DNA of 64,000 nucleotides from Pogonophryne albipinna (taxonomy: Eukaryota; Chordata; Actinopteri; Perciformes; Artedidraconidae), in contig CM053259.1 in the NCBI GenBank assembly GCA_028583405.1, positions 13,878,594-13,942,593 on the forward strand, written 5' to 3'. A program made the translations under genes and the position numbers. Positions 38,101 to 48,726 of this stretch are shown in pieces. How positions within the stretch are numbered: position 1 is the stretch's first letter; the number at the start of each line of letters is the position of its first letter. The notes beneath the pieces are model-generated. The model had not been told where the DNA came from, did no database searches, and saw only the letters and a list, made by a program, of their open reading frames with translations.

Positions 38101-39775
38101 TACCTGTACTTTCTACTTCTTACATTTTCAAAACAGGCTGGTTACTTTAGTTTGAATGTGTGTTTGGTGGCGTGGTCATTATTCTTTAGAGTCATTGCGT
38201 GCCTATTGATTTGAACACGATCCGTGTATCCATCATTTCCTGGTCTTCTCTAAAGAAGAGGGACCAATGGAAACGTTGTCATGTTGCCGTTGTTCAGCAT
38301 GGAAACATTCATTAGCTAACAATGACATCATTGTTCTATTAATATAAAGGGAGGTCAGGTACTCTTTAAAACAGCTGCTAGTTATGGGTACTTTTTACTT
38401 AAGTACATTTTGAAGCCCATACTTTTTTACTTTTACTTGAGTAAAGAAGTTTAGTCAGTACTTCTACTTTTACCAGAGTATTTTTAAAAACGAGTATCTG
38501 TACTTCAATCAATCAATCAATGTTTATTTATATAGCCCAATATCACAAATGTTACATTTGTCTCAGTGGACTTCACAGTTTGTACTTCTACTTGAGTAAA
38601 GGATGTGTGTACTTTTGCCATCTCTGACTATGATGTCTGATCCATAAATGACCACAAGGGGCCGAGAAATATTCCAAAAACAACTAATGGATACCACTGA
38701 TAAGCTTTTAGCTTCTCAAGTGCTTGTGGCTAACTTGTTAGCCAATACTTATGCACTTAGTCATAAGTATGTGGCAGACTAAGAGCCACATGTGGATGCT
38801 ATTTGTGTCAAATACTTGGCATTTCTGGTGTGGTCAACAAAACTCATAAAATAAGGATCTGTGTTTTACCCTACTATATGCTTCACTGTTTTCCCCAGCC
38901 ACTTGATTGCTTTAAAGGGTTCCCACCGTTTTAATATTTCATACCTTTAACCATGTATGTGTGGCTAAAAACCTCAAAAACATACACTTACTGTACCTGT
39001 TCATAAAGCTGCAGTTTGTGAAGAACTACAGTGACCCTTGTTGCATTAAAGGGTCTCATTTGATACTGTGTAAATGTAAGAATAGAGAAGCTTTATAGAT
39101 GTATTTGGATACTAGTAATGAGTAGTTTAAAGGACATGTAGCTGTAATGAGCTGTGATTGCATTGAAAGTATTTCCTTTCTCCTGCCTGTTTTGTTTCAA
39201 CTTCTTAGAAATTGGGAACTAATATGAGAGAGAAACTAAACCCTTTTGTGATTAGGTGCCGGAAAACCCACTCCCCATGACTCTATTCAGAGCTCCCTGG
39301 GGTCATATTGTGTTAAAGAACGCTTTGTCTGGTTTTTAACCAAATAATCTAAGATTTCATATGTAAAGGGAATCTTTATTGGCATCTAACCAGATCATCA
39401 ATCAACCTAAAGAGTGGAATTATTCATAGAATATTACTTTCCACATATGTGGAGATATTACGTTTAATTCATGTGTGTTTTGTGCCATTATACCTTTCAG
39501 AAAATGACTTTCTTTCTTAAATCAGCTTTGGGATTCTCGGCAAGCCCTTGATGCAGTTCAGCCGCAGCACCCTGACACCCTATGGAGAGCAAGAGAACAA
39601 CAAAGATGAGGATTACAGCCATGAACCAGAGAGTGATGTTAGTAACAACAGTGAGGATCATCCTGGCGTCATGGAAGCCAAGTCCACAGGCCGTGTCAGA
39701 TATGGCAGCACCCCCCGCTCACACACAAGACGCTCTGCAGCTACTGTTCAGGCACTGACCTCACACACTGAATGA
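32161..39775 (+). CDS. ppp1r36: Protein phosphatase 1 regulatory subunit 36-like, complete 11-exon coding region
   Basis: Predicted PP1-binding regulatory protein; the family is reported mainly from testis, so a germ-cell role is likely but inferred. Coding exons: 32161-32190, 32471-32535, 32641-32718, 33633-33769, 34171-34240, 34349-34447, 34676-34816, 35146-35188, 36043-36272, 37660-37860, 39526-39775. Phases join to 447 residues (human about 420). Landmarks: GRWVWRDESRTVEFVSP near 17-33, with RTVEF (26-30) fitting the PP1-docking pattern [RK]-x-[VI]-x-[FW]; DDVKQVAVSLLQENYLLPIP near 100-119; TDWLLHACLYSFFCYAAWVT, then FGRKDL, near 215-240; and RRPSLSSIVNQRSPLMMSLL, then PSPKE, near 302-326. 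The C-terminal part (about 385-447) is acidic, then Ser/Arg rich and probably disordered. The intron after 33769 appears to start with GC instead of GT. Introns 8-10 carry LINE and hAT remnants. Family assignment rests on recalled similarity. Confidence 0.85.
33430..33590. repeat. Dispersed repeat with internal CAACGTTGATT duplication
   Basis: Within ppp1r36 intron 3. CAACGTTGATT occurs twice (about 33464 and 33558), each followed by an ACATCTTTT stretch, with related AACATTTAAGGTTGAT and AATCAACATTTGTGACC forms between. The end ACATCTTTTGCTATCTGGG is a motif I associate with repeats in teleost genomes. Family not assigned. Confidence 0.55.
35230..35340 (-). mobile_element. LINE 3' tail remnant (minus strand), in ppp1r36 intron 8
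   Basis: Read on the minus strand it has the CCCCCTGGGATACAAATAAA form followed by a GTATTGT and ATTCAGATTCGGATTC end, the same 3'-terminal pattern as the plus-strand copies near 36.85 and 48.7 kb. The 5' limit of the element is unclear. Confidence 0.6.
36500..36872 (+). mobile_element. LINE 3' region remnant (plus strand), in ppp1r36 intron 9
   Basis: Shares ACAATGTGCAC and ACTTCAACTTCTTA with 48476-48725 and ends TGATCCTGATTTCCCCCAGG, then a GATTATGATTCTGAT tail. The middle (about 36600-36810) is an AT-rich low-complexity expansion. No coding part remains. Confidence 0.65.
37961..38626. mobile_element. Non-autonomous hAT element in ppp1r36 intron 10
   Basis: A 666-bp insertion flanked by a perfect 8-bp duplication ACTATGAT (37953-37960 and 38627-38634). 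The ends are imperfect inverted repeats (CAGAGGTGGGAAGTAG against CAGAGATGGCAAAAGT read from the other end). The interior is made of GTACTT and ACTTTTACTT motifs familiar from teleost genomes, with no transposase. A LINE tail is nested inside. Confidence 0.88.
38507..38580 (-). mobile_element. LINE 3' tail nested in the hAT element
   Basis: A 74-bp insertion starting with (AATC)n and continuing ATATAGCCCAATATCACAAA, flanked by TGTACTTC on both sides (38499-38506 and 38581-38588). In minus orientation the (GATT)n is the 3' tail of a non-LTR element, possibly RTE type. It interrupts the host element and so is younger. Confidence 0.75.
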
Positions 39776-39940
39776 TGTGTATGTGTGAAAGTGGCAGAAT
39801 GTTTTGAGTGTGAGTGTGCATTTGTATTGGTATAACAAAGACATCCTCCAGCACACAGGGATCAGAAAAAGAGAACGATTCAAGTTTTCTTTCTGCTGTG
39901 CAGGTGTGTGGCTCATTTTCAGAAATACCTCCCTGGACCG

Positions 39941-40132
<192 letters not shown>

Positions 40133-40931
40133 ATTTGCACCTGCATTTGAATCAGTTTCTTATTTGCCAGCTGGAGGTGCTGTTGAATCAAATATAATGG
40201 AATCCATAAAAACTTTGAAGGTCTGCACTTTCTATAGAGTCTGAAATATATTCAATTCACATGTGAAAATGAAGGAAGTCAAGCACATTGCATGCATTAT
40301 TGACGTTGGATAATGTGTACTTGGGAAATTAAATTATATAGTTTTCACACAGAGTTTGTCACCCAGAACAGTGTTCACTTTTTTTTCATTGAAGGCTTCC
40401 GCTGTCTCGTGTGTCCTTGTGCTTCCTCACAACAGGTAGTTACATTACTGACACACGCACAACACACACATGCACACTACAATCAGCCCAGGCTTGTTAC
40501 CATAAGGGGCTTTGCCTTTGCCCTAATTGGCGACGTAATCCTGGACACTAGGAGTAAAGTTGAGCCCTCGGAGGAGGAGGCAACCTGGGAATCTTGTGCA
40601 TCACGGTGGGGGATGGGTGACAAGTTATATCCTAAATTAGTTTCAAACATTTGAAGTGCTGTTGGTTTAAGTTTACACTGGTTTTAATGAAAGCGGTCCT
40701 CCGTTTTGTCCAAGTCTTTCTGGTAGAAATTAATTTACTCCTTTAAAATACGCTCAATTGATTTGTATTTTTTTGCTGAGAATACTGATACACTGACAAG
40801 TCTGCAAGTTACATTTCTGAATGCGGCCGGTTAGCTTAGTTTAGCAGAAAGGCTGTAAAAAGCTAGCCTCATTTGTTTCATCTTTATAAAAAATGTGGTG
40901 TAAAACAACAATTCACAGTACTCTGAAAAAA

Positions 40932-41120
40932 CTGAAAAGTTGACTTTAATTAAATGTATTATGTCAACAAATGACACATAGCTGTATTAAGTTAGTTGAA
41001 AGCAATACTATTTGAACCTAATACTTTTGATTTAAACGTAATAGTATTGTTTTCAACTAACCTAATACAGTTATGGGAAATCTGTTGACATAATACATTT
41101 AATTAAAGTCAACGTTTCAG
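40932..41120. mobile_element. Fold-back MITE-like inverted repeat (189 bp)
   Basis: The left arm (CTGAAAAGTTGACTTTAATT, continuing TAAATGTATTATGTCAACA and ATAGCTGTATTA) pairs with the right arm (AATACAGTTATGGG, TGTTGACATAATACATTTAA and TTAAAGTCAACGTTTCAG) over almost the whole length, leaving a short central loop around 41010-41035. This is the structure of a palindromic MITE. No clear target duplication was found. Confidence 0.75.
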
Positions 41121-42747
41121 AATTGGTTCCATTCATCAGCGGTGAAGATCTCAAAGAAAATGCGCTGCTCTAGTCTTAATCAATAAATACACCAGGATTT
41201 CATTCCAGTAAACTCTCAAAAGAGCAATGTTTTCCCCAATTGTAACCACCTGGTGCTATCCCTGAAACTGAAATGTGGGTTTCAAATATTCCAGGAACTG
41301 AACAAAATCAGTGTCATTATCTCTTGATTGCATTCCTTCTTGCTGAGGAAATCACAATCAACAAAAGGACAATTCAACATTAAGATAATTAAAATGGCTG
41401 GCTTTTTGGTAGATTTAAAATAAAATAAACTGTAGAAACATGTTAATTACTCAAAGCTGCAATTAATGAATCATTGAATACAGAATATTCTTGTTAGAAT
41501 TATTAAAGACCTTTCAAATTCCTTTCAAAAGTTTTACTTTTCTTGAAAAAATTAGAGAACCAGCAGTGGCACTAATTGGTAAAGTTTTCTAATTAGAATG
41601 TGACTCACAATTATTTCCATCTGAGTGTTAAAGGGTAATTAGTTAAACCATGTGAGGGATGGGATATCACGTGGTTAAACTCAGCAGTCTTAATGTACAC
41701 TTGCTCTGGTAAGGACCAAATTACTATGGGTAATTGTGAGATTTTAGGGTAGCACTGAAACAATTTACAATGACCTCTTTACTACCGTATCACACATCTA
41801 TGTGTTGCTCTGGAGGAAGTCACCTTGTATCTGCTGAACTCACCGGTAATATGTGTGGCTTAGTTGGTGCCTTAGGAATTTTGTTTGGCAGTACTTGTGA
41901 TCAGGGGAGTGGGGGGGGGGGGGAGTCGTAGGGTACACAAAGGGCAGAGTGTTTCCAGGTGGGATTAGAGGTTTTTAAATGTTTCTGCGGAAATGCAGTT
42001 TGCGCTGTTTTGAATGGATTTGAGTTATATGAGATTTCACTGTACTGTGAGGTGGAAGATTTTGCTCGTAAATGTGTATTCAGTAGAACAAAAATACACT
42101 TTTAGGTGAACAGACGTTTTGTGCATAGTGCTTTAAAAAGAGGATTCTTGAGATTATTCAGGGTTAAACTAATTCTGCATGTTTCTGAACATACATTTCA
42201 CAGTTTAGAGATGCAAAATAAAATGTAAACAACAAGGACTACAGTTACTTAACTCTATTTCAGGCAAACCTTTTTGAATTACTTTTTATTCTGTATATTA
42301 AGGGGGGGAAGTTGTTCACTATACCAGCAGGGGGAGACTTTGCCCATACATGGCTGAACTATGAAACTTAAGGGACTTGAAGCTGATGTAACTCTCTTTG
42401 GAGTTTAACTCTATCTGTATTATATATGTGGTATATCTAACAAGATGTAGTGGACCTTTTCTATTCCAATACAAAGAGAATAAAGAGTCGTGCATAGATT
42501 TCACGACATGCCTACAGCACCAATGAGGGACTAATCAGATATGTTAATAATTCCACAGCTGCATAATAAACATACTTGATTGTAATTTAGTGCAGTGCCT
42601 GAGTGAAATTATGGAATCCTCATTAGGGTGCAATTAAAGATCGTTATCTCGACTTAGAAATAAATGGCTCAATTAGTCTGTTATCCGACCTCACCAGTAG
42701 AGAAAAAAGACAATAGATAATGATAATCTATATATTTACAGCAAAAC

Positions 42748-43124
42748 CAGGCGTGGGGAGTAACGGGATAATAAGGATACAAAAAAGGTAACTGTATTCC
42801 TTTACAGTTTCTTGAAAAATACGTAATCAGATTACTGGTATAGTTCAAACAAGGTGGTATAGCAAAATTACACTTTTACAATACAAGAACAATATGTTGC
42901 GAAGCACATGATCACACATGACATATTACACATTTTACAAGTTATCGAATTAGTTAAGTCATGTGCTAAACCAAAACAGCACGTGTATAATGTATTGCCA
43001 TTGCATTTGACAACATCCAAAAGTAACAGAAAGTAATCAGGTTACAATACTTTTATGTTGTTATACTTGGGTTACTGGTTACATTTGTACAGGTATTTAG
43101 TTATTGTAACGGAATACAAGCCTG
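42748..43124. repeat. Degraded dispersed repeat (GTAACGG-type termini)
   Basis: Begins CAGGCGTGGGGAGTAACGGG and ends TAACGGAATACAAGCCTG; the ends are weak inverted repeats (CAGGC with GTAACG or CGTTAC). It resembles a transposon-derived repeat familiar from teleost genomes. No convincing target duplication or coding content. Confidence 0.5.
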
Positions 43125-43190
43125 AGCTCATCATAATTGGTCTGTCATGAGTGCCAAGATGCTAGTGTTTTAATGATAGGCTTTATTTTT

Positions 43191-43634
43191 GCTCCTTGTC
43201 GCAAGTTCTCTTTCGCGGTGACATGGCCGTAAAGAGCGCACGCACTCAGTAGCGCGTGAGTCGGGCTCGTGCTTTTTGTCGTCGTTATTTCGAGTGAGCG
43301 CTGAAGGAGAGAGGAGAGCGAGCTACCGTCCTCGTGCGGATTTCACCAAACACAAGGCGCAGGGAGGACTTTGCAATTGAAACCGTGCGTATTTGTAAAT
43401 ATTTTTGTCAGGTTTACACACAGAGAGAGAAAAAATAAGTGCCTGGAGAGAGAGAGGGGGGGAGGAATTACCCAAACGCAACACGTATCCGGTGGGATCC
43501 ACTCCTGAGAGAGAGAAGCGGCAGGAGTTGGAGCGAAGGGTGTAAGGAAAGCGAGAGGGAGAAGAAGAAGAAGCAGAGGGGAAACATTTGACATTTCACT
43601 CGCAACAACGCGTTTTAATTCACAAAGAGGAATA
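43191..43634 (+). promoter_or_regulatory. sdc2 promoter and 5' UTR
   Basis: A CpG-containing patch at about 43196-43330 (GCGCACGCACTC, AGTAGCGCGTGAGTCGG, CGTCGTTATTTCG) stands out from AT-rich surroundings and is followed by a purine-rich leader with GAGAGAGAG and GAAGAAGAAG runs up to the start codon. No TATA box was seen. Transcription start not determinable. Confidence 0.55.
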
Positions 43635-43694
43635 ATGAGGAACGTTTGGATAATTTTCACTCTCGGGCTGACCGTCTTCCTCTCCGGGGAAAGG
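43635..43694 (+). CDS. sdc2: Syndecan-2, first coding exon (signal peptide)
   Basis: Syndecan-2 is a single-pass cell-surface proteoglycan core that carries heparan sulfate and acts as co-receptor and adhesion molecule. The exon encodes 20 residues, MRNVWIIFTLGLTVFLSGER, a typical signal peptide, and ends in phase 0 at a GTAAGT donor (43695). It aligns without gaps with the human SDC2 start (MRRAWILLTLGLVACVSAES), sharing Met-Arg, Trp-Ile, Thr-Leu-Gly-Leu, Ser and Glu at matching positions. Vertebrate SDC2 has a signal-peptide first exon and a very long first intron, which fits the absence of any further exon in the following 20 kb. The start is preceded by AATA, a moderate context. The Ser-Gly attachment sites, transmembrane segment and cytoplasmic tail lie outside the window, so the call rests on a short match plus gene structure. 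Confidence 0.8.
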
Positions 43695-46600
43695 GTAAGT
43701 TTTTTGGAACTTAAAAACGGGGTGATAGCTGTGGGGGTGAACGGCAACTTTACGGACCACTCGCTGTTTTTATTTTGCAGTTTGTTTGAGAAAACCCGAG
43801 CAGTTCAATGGAAACAGTTACATGTTTCTACCTATGGTTTCTACTCATCGTGTGTGCAATGCACTGCTTTACTATGCGGGATTAAAAAAGGAAAAACGCT
43901 GCATGCGTAATTCCCCGAGAAGTTTCCATTGAATCTCTGTCTGACATCCAAGCAGACAGGCCTATTGCTGCTACTTTGCACGAGCCAATGACAATTTTCC
44001 TTAAAGCATATACTGAAATATGCATGAAGCTTAAGTACAGTCTGTAGAGGTCAATGTGATTCTCTCACTGCTTCCCTGTAGGTGTTCAGCATATATGTAT
44101 TTGTTAAACATGGGGAACAACTTTAAAGGGATGCTTTTATCTGTAGCCTAAAACACTCTTTCACATCTATAAGGTAATAACTATTAAGACATATGTTATA
44201 GAGAGGCTTTGAAAATATCACATAGGAACTACATGACATCTAAAATAAAGTATTGCCACACTGACTGTCAGGGAACACAGAGCTCCTTTTATATGAGCAG
44301 TATTGTAGTGATTTGTTATGCTTTTGATTCCTATGCTTGCTGAAATGCATGTATTATTATTATTATTGGCACTTACTAAATAGATGAATTTATGTATTTA
44401 GGTCTTCATTCTGGTGGCAAGCATTAAATGGTTGTCTGATCTAATATCCTCAAATGTCCTTTCCAATATTTTTTACTACCAGCTTACTTAAACCTTTCAT
44501 CTCTGTTGTTTCCTTGTTCCAGTTTCAGGTTGAAGTCAGTGTTGAGCTCCTCACTGCTGCTGGAATGACACATTTTGGCACTTTCATGTGCCCCCTCCTG
44601 TTGTTTCTCTGTGGGCTGTGACTTGTCGCTTGGCGCAGTGCCCCTGTTAGAGCCGCTGATTAGCTGATTCAGACACTTGTTTTAATGACTCATTGTTTTG
44701 CATGTGGTGACCCTCAGAGTGCACTTTTACATGTTATTCACACCAGGGCTGTGTTTTTCTGTACACAGCAATTCAAAAATGACCCTGTGTATGCAATGGC
44801 CCAATTTGCACAAAGTGACCATAAAATGGGAAATATGAAAGTACAGTAGTTTTATGACAGTGTCAAAGGCAATTCAAAGTCTCTACAAGGTTGCACTTAT
44901 TGCAATACTACATTTGATTGCAGTACAATGTACACAGTTATTCTCTTGGTTACATAGAGTATAAATCCTACCCTAAATCAACAGATTTTTACAAAATATG
45001 AGTTAATCAATCACAAAAATGTGGCAGGATGCTTGACTATCATGATTGAGTTGACTATAAACAAGATAAATCAAACACACACACACACGATCGACGATAT
45101 CTACCTCCCTTCTATCTGTGTCCCCTGAAGGCCTCACTGGGACACATGACATTGATTCTCAATATTGGCTCTGGTGTTGACAAGTGGTTGATAACGTGTT
45201 TTGGGAACATCTGTCTGTGTTTTAATTACCACATTGCATCACACAGGGGCACAGTGTGACTCTCAGTTGCTTTTGAAAACATTATTTCACCGCTGATAAA
45301 CCAATTTCTTCATCCCCCACAATCATTTCTGGGCTAAAACAGTTGTGCTTTTGTCTAGAAACCATTTATGTTTCTGACTTGTAGTTTTATTTGTGTTGGC
45401 TTGCTTGGTCAGTAACGCTCTGAGTGTAACGCAACATGTGAGGTCTCGGCACATGTTGAAGCAAAATTCACTTGAGCTATGTGGGTGTGTTGTTATCATC
45501 CTATGTCTCATTAGATGAGGTCAACCAAGTGAATGTGGAACTGTAACAGTGTGCTTTCTTCTCTTCTCTCACATTGTTTTTGTCACATTTTCCATTCATT
45601 TCTTTCTCAAAAACTTTTGGAACAGTTTGGCTAATATGCACTCTGGCCACCTCGTCGTGTTTCGGTGTGCGCCACTCACCAGATGTAGTGGTCTGTAATT
45701 TGTGTCATGTTGTGGTGGGAAGCGTGGGTGTTGTTCACCTCCCTTTACATCTGTGATTTACAAGGGGGCTCTGAGTGCTGTCTCGCTCTCTGATGCTACA
45801 TTTAAAGGATAACTTCAGAAGAGGGAGGGAATTAGTGTCAGGGTGGTGGAGGAAACCAGGAGTGTGGCGGAACAGAGAGAAAAGGAACTGGGAGGATGGA
45901 GGAGACGGACTCAACATGACATGGAATGTCTCTGTTCAAGTTCAAAGGAGTTCTGAAGGCAACCCAAGGAAGATCTGTTTATTTTCTCTCTCATGGGCAT
46001 TTGTTATGGACTCACCCCATTCATGTAGATGATGCAGCTGTCTGAGTTGTTTCTCAAAAGGGCAAGTGAGGTCAGCTTACTGATAAACTACCCACAAATG
46101 CTAGAAAAGAAAATACATTTCAAGCCAGAGGAAAAAACCTATATAGTATTTCAAGGGGGAAAAGGCCATCGCAGCAAATGCAAGCGTTCAAATGGAAGTC
46201 TTTCATTACTTCTCATGGAAGTGCAAAGCGAGTATTGTGAGGGATATATTATCTGCTAATAGTTTCATTTTCTTGCTTGAATTGTTCGTTTTCTGATGAT
46301 TAGTTGGTAATGAAAAGATCAGCACAGGCGCACTGACCTTCCTCTCAACCTAAGGCTGTCTCGAGCATTTTCCCAGACAACTACTCGCTAAAACATTCAC
46401 ACGTCATTCAACCTAGATACACCAAGAACATTATAAAACCCTCACTTCTATTTCCTCTGCGCAGATTGGCTATATTAATCCTAAAAGTATGTTATTGCCT
46501 CTCCTGAGCTAAACGCAACCCATCGCCTTTTTTATGGCTTGAACCTGAATGAGGAGTGTTCAAATTCCCTCTTTATTCTCCACCGATAAAAGCAGTATGC

Positions 46601-48459
46601 TTCATCTACAGCACTTCATTTTAAATATACTATATAATGAATAAGTCAAATGCCTGTCTGCTGTGGGTGGAAAATGCATTTTACACTATTTTCTCCACCA
46701 TTCTGTAACCAAGAGGAGAAAATACAAAGGGAGCAGTGCGTAATAAAAAGGAAGGAAACAATTGACAAAAATAACGGATGTAATAAAAGTCGAGGTCATA
46801 ACGGAGCTGAAAAATGAAAGGATGTAGTGCCACATAGAAGCAGATGCTGTGCAGCGACTGCAGCTTCTCCTGCTGTATATTTAATGATGCTCTTTTATTT
46901 TGCATTACCCTAGAATTCCTCGTACTGCAGACAGCCCCCCTGCATGCTTGTGTTTTGGATAAACTGTGTTTTCTCGTTTATTTTTGTAATAAATCCACCG
47001 CGGACAAACACAGGAGCACAGAGTTTCCTGCTCTGCGGACCAACTTGTGCCTCCTCGCTGGTGTGCGTCCCGGAGGAGGAGTGGGGGTGCATTCACTCGG
47101 TCCCTGTCCCTGCCAAGCATTATGCAATCACTAATGGACTCTACAGAAGGCCGCGGCTGCTGGACCACTGAAAGCACAACCGCCACCAACCCCCCTCTCT
47201 TTCCCCTGAATCCATCTGTGTCCACGCATGAACTCCTGTTTTGTCACCATGCAGGCACACACACGACAAGTAGATAAACGCACATTGGCACACACAGCCT
47301 CCTGCCTCCCCCGTGTTGTTTTTCTCTGTACATTGCGCCCCTCTGCCAGCGTGGTCAAGAAGCTGCCTGTTATTACCACAGCGTCACGGATTAGGCTGAG
47401 AACAGTGGCGTTATATCTCCCTCTCAGGCATCTGGAAGCAATGAAGGGCAAGAGTATATCTGACTTACGATACACCCCCTTTTTTTGTCCCTTAAGATGT
47501 CAAATCCCTGCATTGAATTTGCCGACATCTGTGGGTCGTATGTGTCTGAAAGAAGTTCCTCCTCTTCCGCCATTGTCATAAAGTTGGCTCTTACTTTGGC
47601 GGGGACTTGTGCACACTCGTAAAGACTCTCAAATAGTCCAACTCTGTTGACTGTGCATGTGTTTGTGTGTGCATCCGTGCCTTTTAATGTCCCTCTGGTA
47701 CAGCCACGTGTTTAAAATACACTGTCATCTCAGCCACCGAGGCATGGGGAAAACACATTAGGGAGCTGTGGCTGCTGGTTTATGTTGGGCCGCAGCCACC
47801 TTGGCTATAGCAGACTATCATAGGCTATGACATCGCACAGTAAAAGCCATTTTTGCATGTGCTTGTGGCAATCTGGGTGAAAACATTTAGACATATAAGA
47901 TCTGGAACATTACTTTTTGCTCTGTTCCCACCCTCTTTCTTCTACCTAATTAGCTTAGCAAATGGAAACTTCCTTGGCAGACCTGCAGTGGAGGGGATTG
48001 TGGTTGTGACAAAGAGAAATGGGGAAAACCCTGTGTCGGGACGTGTGTTTTTTTTTACTGCCTTCCAGTTCCAGTTGGTAGGGGGAAGAGAGATGAAGGA
48101 GATGGAGTGGGGGCAGCGTGTGATCCCTGCCTCCCTTTTGGGGCTCAGGTTTTCCCAGGACAGGACCTGTCTGCAGTTTGCTGTTTGAGGTGTGAAAAGT
48201 GTCTAGCTTGGCAGGGGGGGGAATGAAAGAGACAAACTGAGGGCTACTAGTGCTACTTGGTATAGGACTACTGGACTGCTTTCCTTTTGCAACAGTTTGT
48301 GAGCATTTAAGAAGTCAACCTTTTGCTGTTTACTTTGTTATAACGGCAAAATAAACTTCATGCATTTTAACTTTTAAATGTTTTTTCCTGAGGTTCACAT
48401 TTAAACAGAAAAATTGCATTGAAGCATTAATATCTCATTAATACTAATACACCACTCTA

Positions 48460-48726
48460 TATATTGCATAGGACTACAATGTGCACGTTTACTTTGACTT
48501 CTTACGTTTATATCAATATTACATTTAATTTATTTGTAATATAAATGTTACTTTAACTTCTTATCTTTTTATATAAATGTCTTAATTGTTTTTATCTTTT
48601 AATCACACTTTCTTACATGAATATTTTTGTTCTACTTTTTGATTAGGTTTTTATTTATTTCCAAAATGGAGCAACTGTCACTTTACCCAATTTCCCCCGG
48701 GGTAAATAAAGTATTCTGATTCTGGT
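48460..48726 (+). mobile_element. LINE 3' tail remnant (plus strand)
   Basis: Ends GGAGCAACTGTCACTTTACC, then CAATTTCCCCCGGGGTAAAT, then AAAGTATTCTGATTCTGG, the characteristic 3' end of fish L2/Rex1-like elements. It shares ACAATGTGCAC and TTAACTTCTTA-type motifs with the copy at 36500-36872. No coding sequence is left. Confidence 0.7.
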
